A DNA stretch of 64,000 bases, from positions 1-64,000 of the forward strand of contig JABDFW010000005.1 in NCBI GenBank assembly GCA_013286305.1, read 5' to 3'. Positions 36,416 through 44,604 of this stretch are shown one piece after another. The stretch is from Bacteroidota bacterium (GTDB lineage: Bacteria > Bacteroidota > Bacteroidia > Chitinophagales > Chitinophagaceae). The notes beneath the pieces are model-generated. The model was not told the DNA's origin, did not search any database, and saw nothing but the letters and a program-made list of their open reading frames with translations. How positions within the stretch are numbered: position 1 is the first letter of the stretch; every line of letters starts with the position of its first letter. The position numbers were made by a program, and so were the translations under genes.

Positions 36416-36724
36416 ATGAATACCATTACAGCAGAGGAATTAAAAAAGAGAATAGACAGCGGTGACGTAGTAAATCTTTTGGATGTGCGTGAAGATCATG
36501 AAAGGGCCGATTACAATATTGGCGGCGTTCACATCCCCATCGGTAAAGTGCAGGCCATGCAACTGGACGATATAGATGACTGGAAAGATAAAGAGGTGAT
36601 CGTTTATTGCAGAAGCGGCAACCGCAGCGGTATGGCTTGCCTGTTTATGGAACAGTTTGGCTTTAAGCATATGGTTAACCTTACAGGTGGTATGCTGGCC
36701 TGGCGCGAAAAATTTGAAAAATAA
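36416..36724 (+). CDS. Single-domain rhodanese-like protein
   Basis: Cytoplasmic rhodanese-fold protein of 102 residues. The active-site loop is VYCRSGNRSGMA with Cys65 as persulfide carrier; VNLLDVRE and GAVHIP-like GVHIPIG are typical. It may carry sulfur or act as a thiosulfate:cyanide sulfurtransferase; the partner is unknown. Confidence 0.92.
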   Translation: MNTITAEELKKRIDSGDVVNLLDVREDHERADYNIGGVHIPIGKVQAMQLDDIDDWKDKEVIVYCRSGNRSGMACLFMEQFGFKHMVNLTGGMLAWREKFEK

Positions 36725-36765
36725 ATAACAGTTACTTTATAGGGCCGTACTGCCGTAACACAGCC

Positions 36766-36942
36766 TTAAATTTTACCATGAGTTGTAATGTACATTACAA
36801 CTTTCTTTTTTTTACTGCCACCAATAAATACTTCCAAATTGTGGCCCCGGCTTTCAACATTTTTAACAACCGGCGGTACTATTTTAATCTGCTCTCTTAT
36901 TTCTCCACCTGTCTGGTGGTGTAATAATTCCCACTTATGCAT
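36766..36942 (-). CDS. Possible small basic protein (58 residues)
   Basis: Minus-strand frame from an ATG at 36940-36942 to a TAA at 36766. It encodes a 58-residue product with IVPPVVKNVESRGHNLEVF, then a run of four lysines and VVMYITTHGKI. An in-frame stop lies three codons before the ATG, which fixes the start. I do not recognise it. The amino-acid mix is plausible and the reverse-strand composition is orderly, but no promoter or ribosome site is clear. The rest of the 36725-37133 gap holds nothing else I can name. Confidence 0.35.
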   Translation of the reverse strand: MHKWELLHHQTGGEIREQIKIVPPVVKNVESRGHNLEVFIGGSKKKKVVMYITTHGKI

Positions 36943-37133
36943 TTTTTTTCACCGCGTATTAAGCAATACAACCCGCGCAGCAAAGGTGTTGCATACGAAT
37001 ATGCAGGATAGATAATTTTAAATAAGCAATAAAGCCACTCCTGCCAGTTGCCGACAACAACACCTTTGAAGGCAAGGCTAACAACAGGCGTGTAGAATTT
37101 GTAAAAATGTAACCACTTATTAATAGCTACTAT

Positions 37134-37664
37134 ATGAACGGAAAAAAGATGCTGTATGGCTTTGCCATCGCCGCACTGGTAATTTTTTCAGCTGGAAAAT
37201 CAAGTGGCAAATTTTATCGAATCCGCTATCCTGAAGATGGTAAGGCAATATTAACCGTAAATGGTAAGTCTTATACAAATGGGAAATGCCTGTTTGGATA
37301 TGATACCCTTTACAGGCACCCAACTGCAGCCATTCCTTTAGTTAGCATAATAGTTGGAACCGGTACCGACTCAATAGGGTTTACTTTTTATAATATGCCG
37401 GATAAAAGCACATGGAGCAGCGCTTTTACAAGCGGTGACAGCACCATAGTAGATATTAATAATAATGATGTAATAACCTACAAGAATTATGTAACCGGCC
37501 TTTATATGCGCCAACATGGGCAAGATTTTCCAACGCTGAGTTTGACAAATAAAGGGGGAAAGATTACCAAAACAGGGCCCAGGAGCTTTACATTTTCGTG
37601 CACAACGCACCCGGCAGGCAAACACACTACAGATTATACGATTTCGGGCTCAGGCACCTACTAA
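37134..37664 (+). CDS. Hypothetical exported protein
   Basis: I do not recognise this protein of 176 residues. The N-terminus MNGKKMLYGFAIAALVIFSAGKSSG looks like a signal peptide. The mature part is rich in threonine, glycine and serine and in short beta-type segments (AILTVNGKSYTNG, DSIGFTFYNM), ending TTDYTISGSGTY. A small beta-sandwich is possible. It sits directly upstream of the SRP RNA gene. Confidence 0.7.
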   Translation: MNGKKMLYGFAIAALVIFSAGKSSGKFYRIRYPEDGKAILTVNGKSYTNGKCLFGYDTLYRHPTAAIPLVSIIVGTGTDSIGFTFYNMPDKSTWSSAFTSGDSTIVDINNNDVITYKNYVTGLYMRQHGQDFPTLSLTNKGGKITKTGPRSFTFSCTTHPAGKHTTDYTISGSGTY

Positions 37665-37722
37665 TAAATACAGTGGTTTGTTCATTCCCAAAAAAATGTA
37701 AGGTATTTTCAGCTTCAAATAT

Positions 37723-37730
37723 TACTTTTG
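37723..37730 (+). promoter_or_regulatory. -7 box of the SRP RNA gene
   Basis: TACTTTTG is an exact TAnnTTTG match and ends 4 nt before the predicted 5' end of the SRP RNA at 37735. I do not see a matching TTTG 19-21 nt upstream. Confidence 0.6.
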
Positions 37731-37734
37731 CAGC

Positions 37735-37829
37735 GGCAGGTCTTACACGGCCAGCTCCTGCCGAACCCTCCCAGGGCCGGAAGGCAGCAAGAGTAGGCGG
37801 TTGTAGCGGTGCGATGTAATAAGCCTGCC
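37735..37829 (+). ncRNA. ffs: Signal recognition particle RNA, small bacterial type
   Basis: About 95 nt with complementary ends (GGCAGG at 37735-37740 and CCTGCC at 37824-37829). The conserved apical loop region reads cccagggccggaaggcagca, the SRP54/Ffh-binding signature (GGAAG tetraloop part and symmetric internal loop). With Ffh it targets nascent membrane and exported proteins to the translocon. A promoter box lies just upstream and a terminator just downstream, so the gene is monocistronic. Confidence 0.9.
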
Positions 37830-37838
37830 ATTTTTTTT

Positions 37839-37860
37839 AAACCCTTTAGAGGGTTTTTTT
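37839..37860 (+). terminator. Terminator of the SRP RNA gene
   Basis: AAACCCT (37839-37845) pairs with AGGGTTT (37850-37856) around a TTAG loop, ending in a T-run. Confidence 0.8.
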
Positions 37861-37913
37861 AATTATGGTATTCATTATTCACAAAAAATATTCCCTTAAG
37901 GGAAACAAAACTT

Positions 37914-38567
37914 ATGAAATTCTTTATAGACACAGCGAACCTCGCTCAAATAAAAGAAGCAAAAGATCTGGGCATTCTTGATGGTGTAACTACTAACCCA
38001 TCCCTTATGGCAAAAGAAGGCATAAAGGGCCAGGAAGCTATTTATAACCACTATAAAACCATTTGCGAGCTTGTTGATGGCGACATTAGCGCAGAAGTTA
38101 TTTCCACCGATTTTGCAGGCATTGTTGAAGAAGGCAAAAAGCTTGCGGCCATACACCCCAATATAGTGGTAAAAGTGCCTATGATAAAAGATGGCGTTAA
38201 GGCTATTAAATGGTTTACTGATAACGGCATAAGAACAAATTGCACGCTTATATTTTCTGCCGGCCAGGCCATACTTGCCGCAAAAGCAGGGGCGGCTTAC
38301 GTTTCGCCATTTATCGGGCGGATAGACGACAGCGGCTGGGAGGGTACGGAACTCATTGCCCAGCTTGCACATATATTCACAGTCCAGGGTTACGAAACAG
38401 AAATTTTAGCCGCATCTATCCGCAATGCCAATCATATTATTAAGTGTGCGGAATTAGGCGCTGATGTTGTAACAAGCCCGTTAGAATCTATACTGGCATT
38501 GCTTAAGCACCCACTTACTGACCTGGGATTAGCCAAGTTTTTGGAAGATGCCAAGAAAACGGCATGA
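37914..38567 (+). CDS. Transaldolase, FSA (fructose-6-phosphate aldolase-like) type
   Basis: Short transaldolase of 217 residues, the size of the FSA/TalC class and not the 310-residue TalB class. Motifs are [30 protein letters not shown], Schiff-base lysine in [10 protein letters not shown] (about residue 87), ANCT-like [15 protein letters not shown], and FIGRIDD. It acts in the non-oxidative pentose-phosphate pathway or cleaves fructose 6-phosphate. Confidence 0.93.
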   Translation: MKFFIDTANLAQIKEAKDLGILDGVTTNPSLMAKEGIKGQEAIYNHYKTICELVDGDISAEVISTDFAGIVEEGKKLAAIHPNIVVKVPMIKDGVKAIKWFTDNGIRTNCTLIFSAGQAILAAKAGAAYVSPFIGRIDDSGWEGTELIAQLAHIFTVQGYETEILAASIRNANHIIKCAELGADVVTSPLESILALLKHPLTDLGLAKFLEDAKKTA

Positions 38568-38608
38568 ATGATGAGTAATGAATGAATGACAAAGCTACTG
38601 TTATAGGG

Positions 38609-38828
38609 GCATTTCCTTTCCCCACGGAGTTTATCCTACAGTATTGTGCTGTTGGGCTAGATAACTCCGTGGCATGATTAGTATTGCAGCCGAATAATGG
38701 TATGTTGGCCTTAATTCTTTAGGCTTTCCTTTCTCCACAGAGTTTATCCCACGGCATTGTGCCTTTAGCCGGATAACTCTGTGGCATGGTTAGCAGTTCA
38801 GCTTAACAAGTGGTATATTGCTGTAATT
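38609..38828. repeat. Tandem pair of 110-base hairpin repeats
   Basis: Copy 1 begins tttcctttccccacggag and copy 2 begins tttcctttctccacagag. Each contains a 10-base stem: CCACGGAGTT/AACTCCGTGG in copy 1 (38622-38631, 38663-38672) and CCACAGAGTT/AACTCTGTGG in copy 2 (38735-38744, 38775-38784). The one base that differs in the left arm is compensated in the right arm. Confidence 0.75.
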
Positions 38829-39068
38829 CGAGGCTTTCGCAAAACACTAGCTGAATAACTATACACACCATAACATTCACTAACCTTCACAAGGCTGAAA
38901 GACACATTGCGGAAGGAGGGAATTTACTAAATATATTATCATATTATACTAAATAATTTGGTAATATCAATCATATTTAGTAAATTACAGCTATGTTTTG
39001 TAATGTGCATAGAAAGATGTGGTAACTATAGTTTGGCTAAAACAAACGACAGAAAAAACAAAAAAAGG

Positions 39069-39662
39069 CTGCCGTGCAAAAACGTTGTCATTGGCGTAAA
39101 GTTGTACGGATGATGTGAAAGTTGCTTTGTATTCAATTCGTGTAATTCGTAAAATTCGCTCTAATTCGTGGCTAAAACTCAATTCGTGGTTGTAAAAATT
39201 ATAATTCATGTCACAATAAAGGCATAGTATTTTACCGCTGCCAGGTATTTTTCCCTGCGGTAAAAAGTGAAAAAACACCCTTCATGCGTAACATTTTGTA
39301 ACGTACCCCGGTACATGGCTTTTTATTGCCATAACTCAGGGGCTTGAATAATGAGCAAGAAACAAGGAATTTTGAATGATGAAGGAAAGAGAGAACATAA
39401 AGCAAAGAACCCGCTGCATGCTTTACGCGATGAAAACCTGGGAGCGTATAGCTTATAGCATAAAGCTTGAGGCCTTTGATCCCCATCATCCTTCTATCCA
39501 CCAAAATCGTGGTTCGGAAAACATAGCCGTACAAAAACGTTGTCATTGGCGTAAACCTGTAAGACTGGCGGTGAAGTTGACTGGTAAAAAGATGGCCGCG
39601 ATTGACTGGTAGTTGAAGAATTTTGTGAAAAAACACCCTTCATGCGTAACATTTTGTAACGT
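39069..39662. repeat. Diverged duplication with 38-base perfect direct repeat
   Basis: A 38-base sequence starting gtgaaaaaacacccttcatg is identical at 39267-39304 and 39625-39662. A second shared block (gccgt, one variable base, then caaaaacgttgtcattggcg) occurs near 39069 and 39526 in the same order. Between the landmarks the copies differ in length. Confidence 0.75.
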
Positions 39663-39790
39663 GGATGGCCACTTTCCCTTTTGTTGCCATAACTGAAGCG
39701 AATTTATTGTGCGAAATAATTTAAATGTTGTTGAAAACACGCAACATTGGCGAAGGAAGATTCGCATAATAGAAAGGGTTCTTCGCAAAG

Positions 39791-39839
39791 TCCCTCTGCC
39801 GCGAGGAGAGGCCCGCCCGGATGACCCGGTCGGACGGGG
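39791..39839 (-). repeat. GC-rich dispersed repeat, copy 2
   Basis: Reverse-oriented copy of the element at 17465-17509, with few mismatches. Confidence 0.75.
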
Positions 39840-39938
39840 ATTTAGGGTGAGGCCGCCCCAGCCTTTACAAAATGTAACGTAATCTTAATATTCCCATAAT
39901 ACAGTTTCCATTGAGTTTTGCAAAAATGGAAAATCAAA

Positions 39939-41291
39939 ATGGCTGCATTTGACCTTACAGCAAAGTCGTTTGGGGATGATTTTTTGTGGGGCGTAGCGAT
40001 ATCCGCTGCTCAAAATGAAGGAGCCTACACCCAGGACGGGCGTGAACCTTCAATATGGGACACCTTTTCACTCCGCCGCGGTAAAATAAAAGACGGAAGT
40101 AACCCCTATACAAGCTGTGATTTTTATCACCGTTACAAAGACGACCTTTTATTGGTTAAAGCACTGGGCTTCAAAGTATTTCGTTTTTCTATTTCATGGC
40201 CAAGGGTTTTGCCTGATGGAACAGGCAGGGTGAATAAAGAAGGGATGGCCTTTTACCACCGGGTAATTGATGAGTGCTTAAAACTTGGGTTAATACCTTA
40301 TGTAACACTTTATCATTGGGATTTGCCACAGGTACTTGAAAACGAAGGCGGATGGGCAAGCTACCGTATGCTTAAATGGTTCAACCATTTTGTTACTGTT
40401 TGCGCGGAAGCCTTTGGCGACAAGGTAAAGGACTGGATCATTCTAAACGAACCTATGGGTTTTGTATCATTAGGGTATATGCTGGGTATGCATGCGCCGG
40501 GTAAAATGGGCTTAAACAATTTTTTGCCTGCATTGCATAACGCAGTGTTGGCGCAGGCGGAAGGGGGCAGAATAATACGTTCGTTGGTAAAGAACGCCCA
40601 CATAGGCACCTGCTTTTCATGCTCAGAGATAAAACCATTCTCTGAAAGAACGGAAGATGTTGAAGCCGCCAAAAGAATGGATATCTTACTCAACAGGCTG
40701 CCGGTTGAGCCTTTGCTGGGGGGTGGTTACCCAAAGGAAGATTTTAAACTGATTGAGCGGCTTGAGATGCACAATAAAGCATGGAAATACACCAGCCGCA
40801 TGCAGTTTGACTTTGATTTTATTGGCCTGCAGAATTATTTTCCCCTGGTAGTAAAATATAACCCGCTTATTCCGGTAGTTCAGGCTTCGGAAGTAAAGGC
40901 CGCATACCGCAAAGTTCCATACACTTCAATGGGATGGGAAATAAATGGAGAAAGTTTTTACAATATAATCAAGCGGTTTTGGGAATATGAGGGCATAAAA
41001 GAGATAATTATTACGGAAAGCGGGGCTGCTTTTAAAGACAAAATGGTAAATGGGGTTATAAATGATGTTGAGAGGGTTGATTATTTTAAAGAATACCTTG
41101 CTGCCTTGCTAAAAGCCAAAAATGAAGGGGTGAATATTAAAGGGTGTTTTATTTGGACGTTAATGGATAACTTTGAATGGGCGGAAGGATATAAAAGCCG
41201 TTTTGGGCTGGTTTATACTGATTTTGACACCCGGTTACGTACAATTAAGGCCTCGGGCTATTGGTTTCGTGATTTTTTTACCGCCAAATAA
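39939..41291 (+). CDS. Glycoside hydrolase family 1 beta-glucosidase
   Basis: Retaining beta-glycosidase of 450 residues from the ATG at 39939; an upstream in-frame TTG at 39918 is less likely. The N-terminal family signature is FLWGVAISAAQNEGA. Acid/base Glu171 is in LNEPMGF, and nucleophile Glu360 is in IITESGAAF. The C-terminal WTLMDNFEWAEGYKSRFGLVY binds the substrate. No signal peptide is evident, so it is probably cytoplasmic. It has no carbohydrate-transport neighbours here. Confidence 0.94.
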   Translation: MAAFDLTAKSFGDDFLWGVAISAAQNEGAYTQDGREPSIWDTFSLRRGKIKDGSNPYTSCDFYHRYKDDLLLVKALGFKVFRFSISWPRVLPDGTGRVNKEGMAFYHRVIDECLKLGLIPYVTLYHWDLPQVLENEGGWASYRMLKWFNHFVTVCAEAFGDKVKDWIILNEPMGFVSLGYMLGMHAPGKMGLNNFLPALHNAVLAQAEGGRIIRSLVKNAHIGTCFSCSEIKPFSERTEDVEAAKRMDILLNRLPVEPLLGGGYPKEDFKLIERLEMHNKAWKYTSRMQFDFDFIGLQNYFPLVVKYNPLIPVVQASEVKAAYRKVPYTSMGWEINGESFYNIIKRFWEYEGIKEIIITESGAAFKDKMVNGVINDVERVDYFKEYLAALLKAKNEGVNIKGCFIWTLMDNFEWAEGYKSRFGLVYTDFDTRLRTIKASGYWFRDFFTAK

Positions 41292-41362
41292 TAATTTTTT
41301 GCCCTAAATTTAACCCGAAATTGTTTTTTCTTTTTTTTAACCATGAAGCAACCAAATTCTTT

Positions 41363-41397
41363 TTTGTCCGTATTTTTTTTATAAACAACTACAATTG
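41363..41397 (+). promoter_or_regulatory. Possible promoter of the ECF sigma gene
   Basis: TTTG at 41363-41366 and TACAATTG at 41390-41397 are 23 nt apart. The second box deviates from TAnnTTTG by one base. The start codon at 41408 follows shortly after. Confidence 0.4.
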
Positions 41398-41407
41398 AGT
41401 AAAACGT

Positions 41408-41983
41408 TTGAACTCCTTAAGCCATATAATAGAAGGGTGCAAAAACAATGACAGCAGGCATCAAAAAGTACTCTACGAGCAATTTTATGGATATTCGTTA
41501 AAGGTGGTTTTCAGGTACATATACAAATATGAAAGTGCGGTGGATGTAGTTAACGACGGGTACGTAAAATTGTTCAGGAACTTTAAGAATTTTAAGTGTG
41601 ACAATGAAGAGGATATTACGAAGATCTTTATGGGATGGCTTAGGAGGATAATGGTGAATACGGCGATAGATGAGCTAAGAAAACAAAATATGATGCCGGA
41701 TATTGGAGCAATACCGGATGATGTGTGGGAGGAACCTGATAAATCGGGGTACGCAGATCAAACAGTTCTTTACAAAGAATTAATTGTGCAGGTGAAAAAA
41801 CTACCACCATCTTACAGAGCAGTTTTTAATATGTATGTGATTGATGGGTTTACACACCAGGAAATTGCAGACCAATTGGGAATATCGGTGGGTACATCAA
41901 AGTCGAGTTTATCAAAAGCACGAATGCATTTGCAAAAATATATAAATCAGGATACCCAGGAAATTGATGCAGCATATAAATGA
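41408..41983 (+). CDS. ECF RNA polymerase sigma factor
   Basis: Sigma-70-family extracytoplasmic-function factor of 191 residues. Region 2 is visible in the N-terminal half (VLYEQFYGYSLKVVFRYI, then AVDVVNDGYVKLFRNF), and region 4 has FNMYVIDGFTHQEIADQLGISVGTSKSSLSKARMHL. An in-frame stop at 41396-41398 and absence of ATG make TTG at 41408 the only good start, which is uncommon and may limit translation. The 3' end overlaps the next gene by 17 nt. Confidence 0.9.
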   Translation: MNSLSHIIEGCKNNDSRHQKVLYEQFYGYSLKVVFRYIYKYESAVDVVNDGYVKLFRNFKNFKCDNEEDITKIFMGWLRRIMVNTAIDELRKQNMMPDIGAIPDDVWEEPDKSGYADQTVLYKELIVQVKKLPPSYRAVFNMYVIDGFTHQEIADQLGISVGTSKSSLSKARMHLQKYINQDTQEIDAAYK

Positions 41984-43391
41984 CGATATGGATGATTTAT
42001 TGAGGAATGCAGCAGAAAACTATCCGCTAAGGACAAATAGTGCGAATTGGGAGAGTGTTGCCAATATTTTAAGCAGGCCGGAAAGCGCAGATGAGCTTTC
42101 ACCTGTAGCAATTTTTCCTGCTTCAGGAACAAGCAAAAGATACAAATATCTTCTATTGCTTCTTTTATTACCGGTCGGGTTTTTAACAGCCAGGTATGCC
42201 GGTTGGATGGGCAGCGGAAAAACTTTTCAGGCAACTCAAACAGGCAGTAAAATTTCAACTGTTAATTCCCAAAAACCTGCTGATGCAACAGCCGGTACCA
42301 ATAACACAACTGCGAATAACAGCAGCAGTGCTGATAACAAGAGCGCTGAAGTTGTTACAAATAATAATAAGGTTGCAGGTACAACAACGAACAATAACGG
42401 AGGTATAGGATCTGAAAATGCCCGCGCACATGCCGCTATATCAGCTAAACAATCATCAACAGGCCAGGTTACAGAAGATCATCAGTATAATAGCGTTAAT
42501 TCAGGAACAGCTGATAATGTAAAACAAGTACCAGGGTTAAAGGACCTGCCTGCTTTGGAACAGCAGGTTGCCCGGACAGAAGAGATTGCGAAGGGTAAGG
42601 TTTACTCACCCTCAGCCCCCGTAAATAGCACCAGCACTGCAGAGAGTGTTAACAGTAATGCAGGCGCAGAAAAGGATAACGCAACACAACCGGATGCAGT
42701 TGCGCAGAATAATCCACCGGTTGGCAAAACCTCGCCTGATCAACAGCTAAAACCTGGCACCGGTGGAGGAAAAACGCAACCGATGGTTACAGTTCATAAA
42801 GTTAAACGTCTGTACATTGGAGCTTTTGTGGCACCGGATTTTTCTACCATAAAGTATCAGCCCGGTAGTAAAGTAGGGTTTAATTTAGGCGGGGTGATCG
42901 GATACAATTTTTCAAAAAATCTTAACGTTGAAATTGGTATAGCAAGTGATAAGAAATATTACCGGACTGATGGAAAATATTTTAATTCAACGTACCAATG
43001 GATAAATAATAAAGGCACCATTCTTAATGTTAGCGGGTACTCTACATTAACTGAATTTCCTTTAAACCTTAAATATGATTTTAAGCCGAAGAATGATGGT
43101 AACTTTTTTGTTTCAGCCGGCCTTGTTTCTTATATAGTGCACCAGGAGAATTATAATTACGAGTTTGATAAGAATAATGTTATTTCCCATTGGGATAAAT
43201 CGTTAAGAATATCATCAAATAACTTATTCTCAAATGTAAGTTTTAGTGCGGGGTACGAAAGTTCGCTGGGTGGCCTTTGTAACTTTAGGATTGAACCTTA
43301 TTACAGGTTGCCATTGAGGGGTATAGGCTTAGGTAACTTACCCATAACAAGCATTGGTATAAACATTGGTATAACAAAAAAAATTAAGTAA
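41967..43391 (+). CDS. Anti-sigma-like membrane protein with outer-membrane beta-barrel domain
   Basis: Protein of 474 residues encoded with a 17-nt overlap after the ECF sigma gene. The N-terminal 45 residues are hydrophilic and precede one membrane segment (YLLLLLLLPVGFLTARYAGW), as in anti-sigma factors. A long low-complexity Ser/Thr/Asn/Ala region (about 75-265) leads into a C-terminal OmpA/PorT-like barrel of roughly 200 residues (from KRLYIGAFVAPDFSTIKY; FNLGGVIGYNFSKNLNVEIG). A single polypeptide carrying both an inner-membrane anchor and a barrel-like domain is unusual, and the sorting of the domain is uncertain. Confidence 0.75.
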   Translation: MQHINDDMDDLLRNAAENYPLRTNSANWESVANILSRPESADELSPVAIFPASGTSKRYKYLLLLLLLPVGFLTARYAGWMGSGKTFQATQTGSKISTVNSQKPADATAGTNNTTANNSSSADNKSAEVVTNNNKVAGTTTNNNGGIGSENARAHAAISAKQSSTGQVTEDHQYNSVNSGTADNVKQVPGLKDLPALEQQVARTEEIAKGKVYSPSAPVNSTSTAESVNSNAGAEKDNATQPDAVAQNNPPVGKTSPDQQLKPGTGGGKTQPMVTVHKVKRLYIGAFVAPDFSTIKYQPGSKVGFNLGGVIGYNFSKNLNVEIGIASDKKYYRTDGKYFNSTYQWINNKGTILNVSGYSTLTEFPLNLKYDFKPKNDGNFFVSAGLVSYIVHQENYNYEFDKNNVISHWDKSLRISSNNLFSNVSFSAGYESSLGGLCNFRIEPYYRLPLRGIGLGNLPITSIGINIGITKKIK

Positions 43392-43493
43392 GTATATAAA
43401 AATAATTTGAAGTCTGTTTTGTTTTTTATGTTTCCCGTAAGTTTAGCCTTGGAAAACACGATCTTTGGGGGTTCTTTTAGAGTGGTAAACTCG

Positions 43494-43523
43494 AGCCACG
43501 CTTAACCGGCGTGGCTTTTTTTT
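43494..43523 (+). terminator. Terminator of the sigma/barrel operon
   Basis: AGCCACGC (43494-43501) and GCGTGGCT (43509-43516) form an 8-base stem followed by eight T. Confidence 0.9.
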
Positions 43524-43541
43524 GAGGTAACAGTAATAAAA

Positions 43542-43572
43542 TTTGTTCATATCCCGCCATCGCTTATTTTTG
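43542..43572 (+). promoter_or_regulatory. his operon promoter (TTTG / TATTTTTG)
   Basis: TTTG at 43542-43545 and TATTTTTG at 43565-43572 are separated by 19 nt, a full match to the Bacteroidota consensus. The -7 box ends 4 nt before the ATG of the leader peptide, so the predicted start of transcription is at or next to that A. Confidence 0.75.
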
Positions 43573-43576
43573 CGCC

Positions 43577-43630
43577 ATGAAAATAACAATGCATATTCAT
43601 CATCACCATCATTTCTTACCACGCAGGTAA
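43577..43630 (+). CDS. hisL: His operon leader peptide
   Basis: Seventeen-residue peptide MKITMHIHHHHHFLPRR with six histidines, five of them consecutive (codons at 43598-43612). It lies between a consensus promoter and a Rho-independent terminator ahead of hisG. By analogy with enteric his attenuation, low charged tRNA-His stalls the ribosome on these codons and prevents terminator formation. The stop codon lies inside the attenuator segment that can pair with the terminator's left arm. The promoter position suggests that the peptide is translated from a leaderless mRNA. Confidence 0.9.
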   Translation: MKITMHIHHHHHFLPRR

Positions 43631-43696
43631 GCCGGTGTTGCTGTGTGCATTACACATATAAAACAGTTTGGGCTTACCGTTAGGTAAGCCTTTTTT
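43615..43696 (+). promoter_or_regulatory. His attenuator
   Basis: Four segments are all versions of one 6-8 base sequence: A, CTTACC (43615-43620); B, GGTAAGCC (43626-43633); C, GGCTTACC (43671-43678); D, GGTAAGCC (43683-43690) followed by TTTTTT. A can pair with B, B with C (antiterminator) and C with D (terminator). B and D are identical, so the choice is a clean exchange. A ribosome finishing the leader at 43628-43630 would cover A and B, and leave C and D to terminate. Confidence 0.88.
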
Positions 43697-43712
43697 ATTT
43701 TAAATATTTGAT

Positions 43713-44567
43713 ATGAAACTTAAGATAGCAGTTCAAAAATCAGGCAGGTTGCATGATGATTCAATCAAATTGCTAAAGGAATGCGGCATTGATATAAGTA
43801 ATGGAGTTAATAAACTTAAGAGTGAAGCCAGCAATTTTCCATTAGAAGTATTTTTTCTGCGGGATGATGATATTCCGCAGTATGTAGAGGATGCCGTTGC
43901 CGATATTGGCTTTGTGGGCGAAAATGTAGTGTATGAGAAGCAGAAAAAGGTTGATGTTGTGGAAAAGCTTGGTTTCGGCAGGTGCAGGCTTTCCATTGCC
44001 GTAAAACGCGGGGATGTGTATGACGGAGTAAACTTTTTGCAAGGCAAGCGCATTGCTACCAGTTATCCTGTTTTGGTTAAAGATTTTTTGCAACAAAAAG
44101 GTATTGATGCAGAGATTCATGAAATAAGCGGCAGCGTTGAAATAGCCCCGGGCATAGGTTTGGCGGAGGCCATCTGTGACCTTGTAAGCAGCGGCTCCAC
44201 CTTATTTATGAATGGGTTAAAGGAAACAGAAACCATACTACATTCACAGGCGGTGCTAATAAAAAACCAACAACTGGCCTTTCCTCAGCAGGAAATATTG
44301 AACAAATTATTGTTCAGGATACAGTCAGTAAAAAAAGCAAAAAACAACAAATATATTTTGCTTAATGCCCCCAATGACAAGCTGGATGAAATAATATCGT
44401 TATTACCGGGAATGAAAAGCCCCACTGTTTTGCCTTTGGCAGATAAAGGCTGGAGCAGTGTGCACAGCGTATTGAGCGAGAATGAGTTTTGGCACATAAT
44501 AGAACAATTAAAACAGGCAGGTGCACAGGGTATCCTGGTTGTGCCTATTGAAAAAATGATCGTTTGA
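43713..44567 (+). CDS. hisG: ATP phosphoribosyltransferase, long form
   Basis: First enzyme of histidine synthesis, condensing ATP and PRPP. The protein of 284 residues is the long form with a C-terminal regulatory domain (about 210-284) that binds histidine, so it does not need HisZ. Motifs are KIAVQKSGRLHDDS, DIGFVGENVVYEK, RIATSYPVLVKDF, and GSVEIAPGIGLAEAICDLVSSGSTL (PRPP loop). It is the first structural gene after the attenuator. Confidence 0.96.
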   Translation: MKLKIAVQKSGRLHDDSIKLLKECGIDISNGVNKLKSEASNFPLEVFFLRDDDIPQYVEDAVADIGFVGENVVYEKQKKVDVVEKLGFGRCRLSIAVKRGDVYDGVNFLQGKRIATSYPVLVKDFLQQKGIDAEIHEISGSVEIAPGIGLAEAICDLVSSGSTLFMNGLKETETILHSQAVLIKNQQLAFPQQEILNKLLFRIQSVKKAKNNKYILLNAPNDKLDEIISLLPGMKSPTVLPLADKGWSSVHSVLSENEFWHIIEQLKQAGAQGILVVPIEKMIV

Positions 44568-44604
44568 AAATAAATTCGGGCAGATAAATGCAAATAGTTG
44601 GCGA

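Larger units (their letters stand above)
38568..39938. other. 1.37-kb gene-free, repeat-rich region
   Basis: No credible gene. From left to right it holds: two tandem copies of a roughly 110-base hairpin repeat (38609-38828); an AT-rich patch with 'actaaata' words (38930-38990); 'aattcgtg' word repeats (39128-39190); a duplicated segment whose landmarks are at 39069-39304 and 39524-39662; and the GC-rich dispersed repeat at 39791-39839. Minus-strand frames across it are repeat shadows. Confidence 0.75.
43392..43712. other. Leader region of the his operon
   Basis: About 320 nt containing, in order, a terminator for the upstream operon, the his promoter, the His leader peptide and the attenuator. 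All are listed separately. Confidence 0.8.

Noticed and set aside
36788..37015. Plus-strand frame of 75 codons after the rhodanese gene
   Set aside because: Composition is unlike a protein, and the opposite strand reads better as a small gene.
38991..39788. Three minus-strand frames in the repeat region
   Set aside because: They share peptides only because they cross the duplicated 38-base block; no start or promoter support.
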